Counted from the first letter of the stretch, positions 14,440-24,023 are shown. The stretch is 32,862 bases of DNA from Bacteroidota bacterium (GCA_023406715.1 JAEXVC010000132.1:1-32862); one strand, 5' to 3'. Made by a program: numbers and translations. The notes: generated from the letters alone by a model not told the origin.

Positions 14440-16938
14440 ATGATTAATTATTCGGTAAACCATACTTCTGTTGTTTCAAAACGAATACTGCATGTTTTCG
14501 TCTTTTTTGCTTTTTTAATACTGCCGGGTTTGTCTTTTGCGCAAACTCGATTGGTTGTAGGTTTCGTTTCGGATACCCTGAGTCAACCCATTGCTGGCGC
14601 TAATATTGCCATTGAGGGAACAAGTGTTGGAACATCTACTGATGATAATGGTCGTTTCAAGTTAAGCATTGCTCATAAACAGAACGTTATTATTAAAGTA
14701 TCATACTTAGGCTATCAAACCGAATGGTTTACTGTGAATGCTAAGGAAAAAGCCGAACTAACAGAATTACATTTCCGATTAAAACCTGAAACGCAAAGCA
14801 TTGAGGGCGTGTTTGTATCGGCAATTCAGCGCAGGCAGGGTAATATTGATAGGTTGAATGCCAAGGGTATTACTTTTATGCCCAACATATCGGGTAGTTT
14901 TGAGTCGTTACTAAAATCAATTCCTGGAGTTTCCTCTTCAAACGAGTTGAGTTCGCAGTACTCAGTCCGTGGAGGTAACTTTGATGAGAACTTGGTTTAC
15001 GTTAACGATATAGAGATTTTCCGACCTTTTTTAATTCGCTCAGGACAGCAGGAAGGCTTAAGCTTTATCAATCCCGATATGGTTTCGTCCGTTGAGTTCT
15101 CAGCGGGTGCCTTTAACGCTGAGTTTGGCGATAAAATGTCATCGGTACTGAATGTTCATTACCGCAAACCAACATCATACCAAACAGTGGCATCGGCAAG
15201 TTTGCTTGGTGCAGGTGTTACCACCGAGGGTGTTATGGCGAATTCAAAGTTCTCATTTATCACTGGAGTGCGATACAAAACATCGCAGTATATGCTTAGC
15301 ACTTTGGATGTTAAGGGCGATTATACTCCAACCTATATAGATTGGCAGGGTTTATTCAACTATCAAATTACACCTAAATTCTCAATTAGTTTACTTGGAA
15401 ACTATTCAGGTAACAGTTACCTGTTTGCTCCCGATGTCCGCGAAACTCGCTTTGGGATGTTTAGCAATACGTTACAGCTAAAGATTTACTATGAGGGACA
15501 AGAGGTAGATAAGTTCCAAACTGCTATGGGAGCATTAACATTTGAGTACAAACCCACATCATCAACTTCACTTAAACTATACTCGGCAAATTATCTTAAC
15601 TCCGAGAGTGAAACCTACGATTTGCTTGGACAGTACTATTTGAATGAGTTGGATAATTCATTAGGTTCATCCAGCTATGGCGATAGTTTGATTAACGTTG
15701 GAATTGGTGGTTTTTTGAATCACGCTCGCAATTACTTGAATGTATATGTGAACTCTGTTGGGCATATTGGACAGTACCAGTTTGGAAAATCGAAGTTAAA
15801 ATGGGGAATTCAGGCTCAGAAGGAACTTTTTGATGATGAATTGGTGGAGTGGGAGTTGATAGATTCCTCGGGCTATTCGCTACCATACAATGGCGAAAAT
15901 GTTGGTTTGGCCTACGCCATTCGGTCCAACAATAGGTTCGAGTCGTTTCGTTCCTCGGGCTTTGCACAGTTGGATTTGAATAATAATTTGGGCGATTTTA
16001 GAGTTCAATCAACTTTGGGTTGCCGTGCATTTTACTGGGATTTTAACAACGAGTTTTTGATTAGCCCACGGGGAAATATCTCAATTGTTCCATTGGAGAA
16101 TAAGAATTTGGAGTTTCATATATCATCGGGGATTTACTATCAACCGCCATTCTACAAGGAGTTGCGTTTACCTAATGGACAGTTGAATTATAGTATCAAA
16201 TCGCAAAAATCAATACAATACCTGCTTGGAGCTGAATACTACTTCAAGGCGTGGGGTAGCCCATTTAGGGTGTCGGCTGAGTTATACTACAAGTCGCTTA
16301 AAAATCTGATTCCTTACAAGTTGGATAATGTAAGGGTGAAATATTTGGGACAGAACCTAGCCGATGGCTATTCTGCTGGGCTCGATGTTAAGGTGAATGG
16401 CGAGTTGGTGCAAGGTGCTGAGTCGTGGGTTGGCTTTTCGTTGATGCAAACAATGGAGGATATTAAAAACGATAGCTATGTTGATAGTGATGGAAATACG
16501 CATTATCCTGGTTATTATCCTCGTCCAACTGACCAACGATTTGCGTTTAACCTCTTCTTCCAGGATTATCTGCCCGGAAATCCAAGTTTCAAGGTTCATT
16601 TGTACGGTTTTTATGGAAGCGGGCTGCCCTTTGGCGTAGCCAAATCGGACAGGTACGATGTTAACTTCCGAATGCCAGCCTATAGGCGAGTTGATATTGG
16701 TTTTACCAAAGTTCTACTCGACGAAAATATCCGTGCATCGTTCTTGCCAAAAGGATTTAGAGGAATTAAAAGCTTATGGATAAGCGCTGAGGTTTTCAAC
16801 CTCTTCAACTTCAGCAACACGGTTTCGTACATGTGGGTTCAAACTGTAGGGAATCAGGAGGGAAAATCCGACACTTATGCAGTGCCAAATTATCTTACAT
16901 CTCGCAGGATTAATGTAAAGCTATTGGTTAAGTTTTAG
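14440..16938 (+). CDS. TonB-dependent outer-membrane receptor
   Basis: Outer-membrane active transporter, 832 aa. It has a signal peptide (about residues 1-35, ending GLSFAQ) and a carboxypeptidase-regulatory-like beta domain (about 38-115; IAGANIAIEGTSVGTSTDDN). The plug follows (about 135-235; FESLLKSIPGVSS, YSVRGGNFDENLVYVND), then a beta-barrel to the C-terminal LLVKF. No SusD-like gene follows, so this is not a standard glycan-utilisation pair; iron complexes, cobalamin, peptides or other ligands are possible and the substrate cannot be told. ATG 14440 is preferred over a TTG one codon earlier. It has its own promoter and appears monocistronic. Confidence 0.93.
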   Translation: MINYSVNHTSVVSKRILHVFVFFAFLILPGLSFAQTRLVVGFVSDTLSQPIAGANIAIEGTSVGTSTDDNGRFKLSIAHKQNVIIKVSYLGYQTEWFTVNAKEKAELTELHFRLKPETQSIEGVFVSAIQRRQGNIDRLNAKGITFMPNISGSFESLLKSIPGVSSSNELSSQYSVRGGNFDENLVYVNDIEIFRPFLIRSGQQEGLSFINPDMVSSVEFSAGAFNAEFGDKMSSVLNVHYRKPTSYQTVASASLLGAGVTTEGVMANSKFSFITGVRYKTSQYMLSTLDVKGDYTPTYIDWQGLFNYQITPKFSISLLGNYSGNSYLFAPDVRETRFGMFSNTLQLKIYYEGQEVDKFQTAMGALTFEYKPTSSTSLKLYSANYLNSESETYDLLGQYYLNELDNSLGSSSYGDSLINVGIGGFLNHARNYLNVYVNSVGHIGQYQFGKSKLKWGIQAQKELFDDELVEWELIDSSGYSLPYNGENVGLAYAIRSNNRFESFRSSGFAQLDLNNNLGDFRVQSTLGCRAFYWDFNNEFLISPRGNISIVPLENKNLEFHISSGIYYQPPFYKELRLPNGQLNYSIKSQKSIQYLLGAEYYFKAWGSPFRVSAELYYKSLKNLIPYKLDNVRVKYLGQNLADGYSAGLDVKVNGELVQGAESWVGFSLMQTMEDIKNDSYVDSDGNTHYPGYYPRPTDQRFAFNLFFQDYLPGNPSFKVHLYGFYGSGLPFGVAKSDRYDVNFRMPAYRRVDIGFTKVLLDENIRASFLPKGFRGIKSLWISAEVFNLFNFSNTVSYMWVQTVGNQEGKSDTYAVPNYLTSRRINVKLLVKF

Positions 16939-16990
16939 TAGGCTAATATGAAAATTAGTCGATTTGAAAATGTGATAATTTTAGGGATTT

Positions 16991-17026
16991 ATTACTCCAA
17001 AACTCCACCAATCCATTACTCCATTT
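16991..17026. repeat. Drifting 8-nt repeat (ATTACTCC type)
   Basis: ACTCC or AATCC recurs at 16994, 17002, 17010 and 17018, an exact 8-nt period, between the receptor stop and the small gene at 17042. It has the same consensus as the block at 1465-1494. Confidence 0.6.
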
Positions 17027-17041
17027 AAAGGAATGAACTGA

Positions 17042-17242
17042 TTAGAACAATCTTGGATAATCCTGTTCAAAGCGGTTTAGTACCTTGGAGATAATAGCCT
17101 CGCGCAAGAATTTCGATTTATTCCTGATTTTATATCGTTTACAGTACATATCAATTGCATCCAACTCGCTGGTGTTGAATAGCAATTCTTTCCTGTGTAC
17201 TCTTTTTAATTTATCAGTATTGAAGCCTGGGCGCTTAGTCAT
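17042..17242 (-). CDS. Small ribbon-helix-helix-like protein
   Basis: A 66-aa basic protein starting MTKRPGFNTDKLKR. The pattern of a short strand (KELLFNTSE) followed by two helices (LDAIDMYCKRYKI and SKFLREAIISKVLNRF) fits a ribbon-helix-helix DNA-binding fold of the MobC/Arc type. Similar small proteins ending DYPxLF are, from memory, common in Bacteroidota and uncharacterised. ATG 17242 is chosen; the frame continues to a TTG at 17260. It stands alone, convergent with the receptor gene. No relaxase or partition genes are near, so a plasmid role is not supported; a transcriptional role is a guess. Confidence 0.6.
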   Translation of the reverse strand: MTKRPGFNTDKLKRVHRKELLFNTSELDAIDMYCKRYKIRNKSKFLREAIISKVLNRFEQDYPRLF

Positions 17243-17597
17243 TGTTGTTAAAATATCCAATTCTACTGCAAAGAAATTAAATGTAATTGAACCCTAAGCA
17301 ATGGTTGTTCAATAAATACTTAACAATTATTCAAAAGTTTTTAACAGTTTCTTCTGTTTACCCAGTAAAATAAAGATTTTTTCGTAGATAATATTGATAA
17401 TTCTCTATAGAATCTAAATGTTGAGCGATGTTTTGATATGTGTGAACAAAAAAATGAGTGAATAGTTCCGTAATCGTTTGAAATTTGCTAAATTTCAACA
17501 TTATTTCATTTAGTAATTTTAAATAAATGGATTAATGTGCTGTTAGTTAGAACTTTATTGTGTTGATATTTTTAATTTGATTCAATATTCAATTGAC
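17243..17597. other. Gene-free AT-rich region upstream of the hybrid kinase
   Basis: These 355 nt lie between two divergent genes. The one clear element is the inverted repeat at 17478-17498. No full TAnnTTTG box was found on either strand, so the promoter of the kinase gene cannot be placed. No RNA gene or coding frame was recognised. Confidence 0.5.
17478..17498. promoter_or_regulatory. Inverted repeat upstream of the hybrid kinase (operator candidate)
   Basis: TTGAAATTT (17478-17486) and AAATTTCAA (17490-17498) are perfect 9-bp arms around GCT, 100 nt before the kinase start codon. The form resembles a dimeric regulator site. AT-rich palindromes can arise by chance, so support is modest. 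Confidence 0.3.
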
Positions 17598-20441
17598 ATG
17601 CGAAAGACGAACGCTAATCATCTTTTCTATAATGCACCCAACACAAGGGAATTTTTTGGGCATATTCAGCGCTTTTTAGAGGTTGGTTTTTGGTATTGGG
17701 ATAGTAAGTCCAACCATATTCATTTTAGCAAAAAAATACTTGCTGCAATGGGTATAAAATCCGATGATGAAGGGATTGCCCTCGATGATTTTTTTAGCGC
17801 AGTGCATCCCGATGATAAAAAAGTATTGCAGAAGGCTTTTGCCCGATTATTGTCCGATAAAGCCATTTCGGGCGATTTAGAATTTCGAGTTCTACGGAAA
17901 GGCTATTGGCGCTGGGCACGTACAAAGGCAACCGTTGTTGAGCACGATGAACAGGGCAATGTTTCAATTATAATTGGTAAATTTTTTGATATTGATACTA
18001 ACAAGTACACTCAGCAACCTGCTGTAACCGAGAAGAAAAATATCTATTTTTCTTTTTTTAGTTATCGACCAGCCGACGATACATTCCAATGGTTTAATGC
18101 AGGACAAGCCATATTTAATTTTAAAACTACCGGTAATTCGTTTTCGCTTTTCGAAAGTTTAAAGCCCTGTGTGTCTGCTGTAGAATTAAATCTTTTAGTT
18201 CAACGTTGGGGGCAATTTGTTAAATCCTCCGATGCTAGTTTTAGTATGGGATTTAATTACACTAGTCCCGATAAACTTAACCGACGGGTAAAACTTTTAG
18301 CATCAAAATATAAAGATAGTGTTGAGGTTATTGAGGGTGCATTGGTTGATATCTCCTCGGTTATTGAATGGGAGGGAGCTGAACCCAAAAAATTACGATA
18401 TCCTTCGTTGATGAACCTACATCAACTTTTTGTATTTGGATTTGACGCTAGTTTTAACCTAACGTTTTGCAATAAGTATACAGAAAAGGTTCTTGGCTAT
18501 AAGTTACAGGAATTATCGGAAGAGCAGATGTTAAAGAAAATTCTTTTACCGTCGCCCGATACCTATAAACGATTTGTTGATTTTGTTAAGAGTGGAGGAA
18601 CAAAAGCCTATGAATGCTCGATTTCCAGTAAGGAAGGAGAGGAACGAATTGTTTCTTGGACTTTAGTGCAAGGGATTGATAATGTTGAGGGTTTATTTGT
18701 TATAGGACGAGACATTACGTATCTAAGGCAGCTCGAGGAACAGAAAGAAGCATTGGAATTAAGGCTGAATAGAATTCCTACTATGGCCGAGAGGCTTTTA
18801 TCGCATTCAAACGAGGAAAATCTGTTCTTTATCCTGGGCGAAGAGCTCGAAAGAATTTACCACAAAAAGGTTAGCCTTGTTTTCTCTTTCGACGCCTTGG
18901 ACAATTTCATAACAATTGAAGGAATTTTTGGTCTGTCGCATCGAGTTTGGGAGACTTTTGTTGATGAACTGGGGTGGAATCCTGTTGGACGTCGATTTTT
19001 GCTGAAACCAGAACTTGTAGAACTCCTTAAGGTAAATCATGCAGTAAAGTTAGATTATACATTTTACGAAATATCTGATGGTTTCATTTCTGTCTCTGCC
19101 GCTAAAATTGTGGAGAAGCACTTTAATGTGGATGAAATTTACTTTAGCGGACTTGTTTCCGATAATCATCTATATGGCGGAATCGTTGTGTTTAACTCGG
19201 CCTCTGAAACAAACTTTAGCGCTGAATCGTTGGGCGATATTGCGGCAATAACATCGCAGGCAATTGGAAAAATAAATGTGGAGCGGGATTATATTCGTCG
19301 ATTAGATGAACTAAGGAAAACCAACGCCCGTAAACTCGACCTGCTTACCCATGTAAGTCACGAAATAAGAACTCCGTTAAATGCAATTCTCGGTTTTAGT
19401 CAGCTTTTGGCTAACTCGGAGCTCAACGATGCTACAAAAAAACAGTACATTAACATTATAAATAGTAAGGGAAAGTCCTTAACAAGGCTAATAAACGATA
19501 TTATCGACTTCAATAAAATTGAAAAGGGCGAATTAACCATTGTACGTACCGAGGTAAATATCAATTATCTTCTAAAAGATATTTACGGTTTTTACTTTAA
19601 TGAATTGGCCCTATTTAAACGCGATGGAATTGAACTCAGATTGTCTATTCCTGAGGGAACGGATTTCTTAGAACTTTTTACAGATGAAGGTCGTTTAGTT
19701 CAGGTAATCGAAAACCTAATTGATAATGCCCTCAAATTCACTGAGAGGGGAACCGTTGAGTTGGGTTATTCAATACTTAACGATAAAATTAACCTCTATG
19801 TAAAGGATACAGGCATTGGCATTGACCCTAAAATACAAGAGTTCATTTTTGAGAAGTATCGTCAATTGAGCGACTCTCAATCCCAGGTTAACTCAGGCCT
19901 TGGTTTGAAAATATCAAGGGAGATAATAACGCTGCTTAATGGCGATATCTCAATTAAATCTGAAGTGGGAGCAGGAACAACTATAAATATTCTACTGCCT
20001 TTAGTTGGTCAAGCAAGCAAGCGAGGTGAACTCGAGGATGAGATGCTTGATATTCAGAAAAAAGTAGATTTCAAGAATAAGGTAATTTTGATTGTCGATG
20101 ACGAGGAGGTTAATTACCTTATTTTGAATGAGCTGCTTAGTGCATGGGGCGCAACAACGCTGTGGGCAAAAAACGGAAAAGAGGCTGTCGATTTAGTTAA
20201 TTCAATAAATCAGAATATCGATGCAATTTTAATGGATATCCGAATGCCTGTGATGGATGGTTATGCCGCAACAATGGAAATAAAGCAGATTAATCCTCAA
20301 ATTCCAATTATTGCACAAACGGCTTACGCATCGGACGAGGACAGGTTAAAGGCCGAGGCTGCTGGTTGTAATGGTTATATTACTAAACCAATTGACACTA
20401 ACATATTATCAGAAGTTCTGGAAATTTTTTTGGTGAGTTAA
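17598..20441 (+). CDS. Soluble hybrid sensor histidine kinase (PAS-rich, with receiver)
   Basis: A 947-aa signalling protein with no evident membrane segment, so probably cytoplasmic. In order: PAS domain (about 22-130, RFLEVGFWYW), a PAS-like region (about 145-270), another PAS (about 275-385, FGFDASFNLTFCNKYTEKVL), a GAF-like region (about 395-570) and a HisKA helix with H588 in HVSHEIRTPLNAILGF. The ATPase domain has IENLIDNALKF and VKDTGIGI, and the C-terminal receiver (about 825-945) has phospho-acceptor D880 in AILMDIRMPVMDG. ATG 17598 is used; the frame extends to a TTG seven codons upstream. No response-regulator gene is adjacent, so phosphate probably passes to an unlinked Hpt protein or regulator. 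Confidence 0.92.
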   Translation: MRKTNANHLFYNAPNTREFFGHIQRFLEVGFWYWDSKSNHIHFSKKILAAMGIKSDDEGIALDDFFSAVHPDDKKVLQKAFARLLSDKAISGDLEFRVLRKGYWRWARTKATVVEHDEQGNVSIIIGKFFDIDTNKYTQQPAVTEKKNIYFSFFSYRPADDTFQWFNAGQAIFNFKTTGNSFSLFESLKPCVSAVELNLLVQRWGQFVKSSDASFSMGFNYTSPDKLNRRVKLLASKYKDSVEVIEGALVDISSVIEWEGAEPKKLRYPSLMNLHQLFVFGFDASFNLTFCNKYTEKVLGYKLQELSEEQMLKKILLPSPDTYKRFVDFVKSGGTKAYECSISSKEGEERIVSWTLVQGIDNVEGLFVIGRDITYLRQLEEQKEALELRLNRIPTMAERLLSHSNEENLFFILGEELERIYHKKVSLVFSFDALDNFITIEGIFGLSHRVWETFVDELGWNPVGRRFLLKPELVELLKVNHAVKLDYTFYEISDGFISVSAAKIVEKHFNVDEIYFSGLVSDNHLYGGIVVFNSASETNFSAESLGDIAAITSQAIGKINVERDYIRRLDELRKTNARKLDLLTHVSHEIRTPLNAILGFSQLLANSELNDATKKQYINIINSKGKSLTRLINDIIDFNKIEKGELTIVRTEVNINYLLKDIYGFYFNELALFKRDGIELRLSIPEGTDFLELFTDEGRLVQVIENLIDNALKFTERGTVELGYSILNDKINLYVKDTGIGIDPKIQEFIFEKYRQLSDSQSQVNSGLGLKISREIITLLNGDISIKSEVGAGTTINILLPLVGQASKRGELEDEMLDIQKKVDFKNKVILIVDDEEVNYLILNELLSAWGATTLWAKNGKEAVDLVNSINQNIDAILMDIRMPVMDGYAATMEIKQINPQIPIIAQTAYASDEDRLKAEAAGCNGYITKPIDTNILSEVLEIFLVS

Positions 20442-20476
20442 TGCAATGTAGTGCCCAATAATAATAATGAAAGGCT

Positions 20477-20484
20477 TATTTTTG
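20477..20484 (+). promoter_or_regulatory. -7 promoter box of the aminopeptidase gene
   Basis: TATTTTTG matches TAnnTTTG, 34 nt before the start codon at 20519. No -33 element recognised. Confidence 0.5.
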
Positions 20485-20518
20485 TACTCTTCCTAATGTA
20501 AACTAAAAAGAGCAATAA

Positions 20519-22294
20519 ATGGAAACTAGCGAGAAACTCAAAGCCCTGCGCCAGCAGATGAAGAAAAAGGATATTAATGCCTATATAATTCCTCATAGCG
20601 ACCCCCATATTAGCGAGTACATCCCCGATTATTGGAAAATGCGTATTTGGGCCTCAGGATTTAATGGTTCTGCTGGAACATTAGTTGTTACTACGGAAAA
20701 TGCAGCCCTTTGGACCGATTCTCGTTACTTTCTTCAGGCAGAGCAACAGTTAGATGGTTCGGGTATAGAACTTTGTAAAATGGGATTACCTGAAACCCCC
20801 GATATCCCAACTTGGCTTTCGATAAATCTGCGAAAAGGTTCCGTAATTGGCTTTGATGGTCTGGTTTTCTCGTTAAACTCTGCTCGCTCTTATATTGATG
20901 GTTTTAAGAAAAACGGTTTTTCGTGTAATCCGAATATCGATATTGTTTCAAAACTTTGGGATGATAGACCCGATTTACCCAACGATAAGGTTTTTGCCCA
21001 TGAGTTGGAATTTGCCAAAATATCTATTGCAGAAAAGTTGGGTGCAATTCGGAAATCATTGCTTGTACGCGATGCAACTGCCTATTTAATGTGTGCTTTG
21101 GATGAGATTTGTTGGACATTCAACATTCGTGGTTCCGATATCTCCTTTAATCCAGTGGTTCTTAGCTACGCTATTATTGACGACGATACTGCTACATTAT
21201 TTATCGACCGTAGTAAAGTGGATTCAACTTTACTGGAATTCCTGCAAAGTGAGGGTGTTGATGTTAAGGATTATGGTAAGGTTTTTAAGTATCTATCCAA
21301 GTTGACTAAAAAGGATACGGTAATTATTGACCCTGCAAAAACAAACTTCCAAATTCATTCTCAAATACCCGAAAAGGTTAAGATTATTGAGTCCCTAGGG
21401 CTTGCAACAGAAATAAAAGCACGCAAATACCCAACCGAGGTTGATGGTATTAGAGCTGCAATGGTGAAGGATGGCGTGGCAATGGTTGAGTTCCTTTGCT
21501 GGCTTGAGAGTAACGTTGGTAAAGTTGAAATGACAGAGTTATCTGTTGGTGACAAAATTATTGAGTTCAGAAGCAAGCGTAAACATTTTGTTTCGGAAAG
21601 TTTTGGGTCAATTGTGGGTTACAAAGAGCACGGTGCAATTGTGCACTACAGCGCAACTCCGGAAACTAACTCCAAAATTGAGAAGGATGGATTCTTGTTG
21701 GTCGATTCTGGCGGTCAGTACTTAAATGGGACAACAGATATTACCAGAACAGTTCATTTGAGCAAGCCAACCAAGGACGAAAAGTTTGATTATACATTGG
21801 TGCTTAAGGGAATGATTCGTTTGGCAATGGCTAAGTTCCCCGTAGGAACTCGTGGCTCACAGCTCGATACTTTGGCTCGTATGGCACTATGGTCAAACAA
21901 TATAAACTACGGTCATGGAACTGGTCATGGGGTTGGCTATTTCCTTAATGTTCATGAGGGTCCTCAGCAGATTCGTCCCGATAACCATTTACCCATTGAG
22001 GTAGGAATGTTAATGTCCAATGAACCTGGATTGTATAGGGCCGGAAAACATGGGATTAGGATTGAGAACTTAATAGTTTGTGTTGATGATGAAACCAACG
22101 ATTTTGGTCGATTCCTTAAATTTGAAACTTTGACTCTTTGCCCTATCGATACCAAGGCAATAGATGTTGATATGCTTTGGAGTGACGAGCGGGAGTGGTT
22201 GAATAATTACCACAGCACGGTATACGAGCGTCTATCGGCACATCTCGATGCTGAGCATAAGGAATGGTTGAAAGAGAAGACCAAGCCCATATAA
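20519..22294 (+). CDS. Xaa-Pro aminopeptidase (M24B, three-domain type)
   Basis: Cytosolic metallopeptidase removing N-terminal residues that precede proline, 591 aa. The length and domain order (two creatinase-like N-terminal domains, about 1-155 and 160-310, then the pita-bread catalytic domain) match the large eukaryotic-type aminopeptidase P1 rather than E. coli PepP (about 440 aa). All five metal ligands are seen: D396 and D407 (DSGGQYLNGTTDITRT), H470 (GHGTGHGVG), E502 (SNEPGLY) and E516 (GIRIENL). Spacings closely match human XPNPEP1. The sequence IVHYSATPETN carries the usual catalytic-site His. It is followed 17 nt later by a lipoprotein gene on the same strand. Confidence 0.95.
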   Translation: METSEKLKALRQQMKKKDINAYIIPHSDPHISEYIPDYWKMRIWASGFNGSAGTLVVTTENAALWTDSRYFLQAEQQLDGSGIELCKMGLPETPDIPTWLSINLRKGSVIGFDGLVFSLNSARSYIDGFKKNGFSCNPNIDIVSKLWDDRPDLPNDKVFAHELEFAKISIAEKLGAIRKSLLVRDATAYLMCALDEICWTFNIRGSDISFNPVVLSYAIIDDDTATLFIDRSKVDSTLLEFLQSEGVDVKDYGKVFKYLSKLTKKDTVIIDPAKTNFQIHSQIPEKVKIIESLGLATEIKARKYPTEVDGIRAAMVKDGVAMVEFLCWLESNVGKVEMTELSVGDKIIEFRSKRKHFVSESFGSIVGYKEHGAIVHYSATPETNSKIEKDGFLLVDSGGQYLNGTTDITRTVHLSKPTKDEKFDYTLVLKGMIRLAMAKFPVGTRGSQLDTLARMALWSNNINYGHGTGHGVGYFLNVHEGPQQIRPDNHLPIEVGMLMSNEPGLYRAGKHGIRIENLIVCVDDETNDFGRFLKFETLTLCPIDTKAIDVDMLWSDEREWLNNYHSTVYERLSAHLDAEHKEWLKEKTKPI

Positions 22295-22311
22295 AACAAA
22301 AACTTTTGGGT

Positions 22312-22995
22312 ATGAGAAGATTTCTGATAATTCTGTCCTGTTTGTTCATACTTACCACCTGTGGCCCACAGGTTAAGTTCGTTCAGCCACAGCCAAAAGA
22401 TGGTAAAAATCTTACTCGAATACCCCGTGAGTATTATGGACAATATTCGTGTACAACGGATAGTTCTATTCTTGTGATAGATAGCACAAGCGTTGTTTCG
22501 TATTGGATATCGGAGGAAATTGTTCCTCGCGATAGTATTGTTGAAATTGAGCGCGATTTGAAGTTAACCATAAAGCGCGATACCCAAATTTATGTCTCGG
22601 AGAAAAGGGAAAATTGGCTCAGTAATGGTCTTTACCTCGATATTAAGTTCAAGGGCGATTCTGTTAAGGTAAACGTTAAGGCTGAAAACAGGATGTTCGA
22701 GATATCCGACTCCCAATTGGTTCGTAAATACAGAGGGTACTGTTTTTTGAATACCAAAACAACCGATGGTATTTGGCTTGTTAAGGTTTTACACCTAAAG
22801 GGTACGGCTCTTAATTTCGACGATTTACTCGATACAGAGCAAGTAAAGAAACTAAAAGGGGTAACCCGAGTTGCAGGCCCAATTGATTCGTTGAAGAATG
22901 AACCCAAAGAGTTTTACTTAAATCCAACTCGCAGGGAGTTGCGTAGAATACTAAGGAATAGAAATGTCAATTACGATTATATAAAAGTTAAGTAG
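22312..22995 (+). CDS. Lipoprotein of unknown function
   Basis: A 227-aa protein with a lipoprotein signal: MRRFLIILSCLFILTTCG, lipidated Cys at 17. The rest is soluble and mixed alpha/beta, with no motif I recognise. A charged, Arg-rich tail (TRRELRRILRNRN) ends the protein. ATG 22312 gives a clean signal peptide; the frame is open upstream into the end of the aminopeptidase gene, from which it is 17 nt away, so the two are probably co-transcribed. Likely anchored in the inner or outer membrane facing the periplasm. Confidence 0.75.
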   Translation: MRRFLIILSCLFILTTCGPQVKFVQPQPKDGKNLTRIPREYYGQYSCTTDSSILVIDSTSVVSYWISEEIVPRDSIVEIERDLKLTIKRDTQIYVSEKRENWLSNGLYLDIKFKGDSVKVNVKAENRMFEISDSQLVRKYRGYCFLNTKTTDGIWLVKVLHLKGTALNFDDLLDTEQVKKLKGVTRVAGPIDSLKNEPKEFYLNPTRRELRRILRNRNVNYDYIKVK

Positions 22996-23033
22996 AAATT
23001 ACTAAAACTATCAATCTAAAATCAATTAAAAAG

Positions 23034-24023
23034 ATGAAGACAATTTCAAAATTATTAATGGGTGCAATTTTATTGCTAACATTTTACCAATGCGATAAAG
23101 ATGATTCAACACCAACTAATATTGATGTTAATTTAGACGGAAGTATTGTTGCTGGACCATACATTGCCGGGCATACCGTTGCAACTGAAACTGTGTTAAG
23201 GTCAATTCCTGAACAGTATATCGATTCTGCCAGGAATTTGCTCCATATTGCTTACCAACACACATCGCATGGTACGCATGTTACTTTTGGTATGTTTGGG
23301 TTGAAGGATTATAAACTTGGCGATTCGGATTTGTTTGGAATTACCAATTCCAATCCAACTACAAATAAACTGGACTTTAACGATTATGCCATAGGAAGTT
23401 ATGCAGAACCTGGCGTTGATGCTTCTGACCTTAGCCGTAACGAAACTGCTTTTATTCAGGCAACACGCAATTTTCTGGACGACCCCGATAATGCGCATAT
23501 CAATGTTATAATGTGGTCGTGGTGTAGCATTAATGGGCACAGCGTTTCGGAGAATTACCTTGCAGGAATGCAAACATTGATAAATGAGTACGGTAAGAAT
23601 GGCTCAAAAATTGGAACAGGCGTTGGCCAACGTGTTAGGCCAGTTTATTTTATTTTTATGACCGGACATGCCGAGGGCAATAATATTGGCAGTGGATTAC
23701 CTAAAAATCAGGCCGATTTAATCATCAACTTTTGCAATCAGAACCATCAACTTTGCTTAGATTACTATAGCATTGATACTCATGACATGGATGGTAACTA
23801 TTGGGATGATACTGATGATAATGGCGCTTCAACAAAGTATGACGGAAACTTTTACATCGATTGGCAAGGCTCTCACACACAAGGTCAGCATTGGTATCAA
23901 AATAAAACCACCGATGGCGATGTTACTTATGGCGAACATAATGACCAACATATTACTGCTAACCGCAAAGCCTATGCAATGTGGTGGATTTTAGCCAGAA
24001 TCGCTGGTTGGGATGGTGAGTAG
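23034..24023 (+). CDS. Probable lipoprotein with HTSHG/MTGH motifs, unknown function
   Basis: A 329-aa exported protein. A hydrophobic N-terminus (residues 6-18) leads to C20 followed by DKDDS, a common Bacteroidota lipoprotein start, although the lipobox FYQC is imperfect. Conserved-looking blocks include IAYQHTSHGTHV (about 73-84), INVIMWSWCSINGHSV (about 157-172), YFIFMTGHAEGNN (about 206-218), DYYSIDTHDMDGNYW and a C-terminal AMWWILARIAGWDG. From memory, similar proteins with HTSHG, WCG and MTGH blocks occur in secreted Bacteroidota and other proteins without a known activity. The layout (early Ser/His block, middle Gly/His block, late D-H) suggests an SGNH-like hydrolase, an inference only. 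It is followed by a strong terminator. Confidence 0.7.
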   Translation: MKTISKLLMGAILLLTFYQCDKDDSTPTNIDVNLDGSIVAGPYIAGHTVATETVLRSIPEQYIDSARNLLHIAYQHTSHGTHVTFGMFGLKDYKLGDSDLFGITNSNPTTNKLDFNDYAIGSYAEPGVDASDLSRNETAFIQATRNFLDDPDNAHINVIMWSWCSINGHSVSENYLAGMQTLINEYGKNGSKIGTGVGQRVRPVYFIFMTGHAEGNNIGSGLPKNQADLIINFCNQNHQLCLDYYSIDTHDMDGNYWDDTDDNGASTKYDGNFYIDWQGSHTQGQHWYQNKTTDGDVTYGEHNDQHITANRKAYAMWWILARIAGWDGE

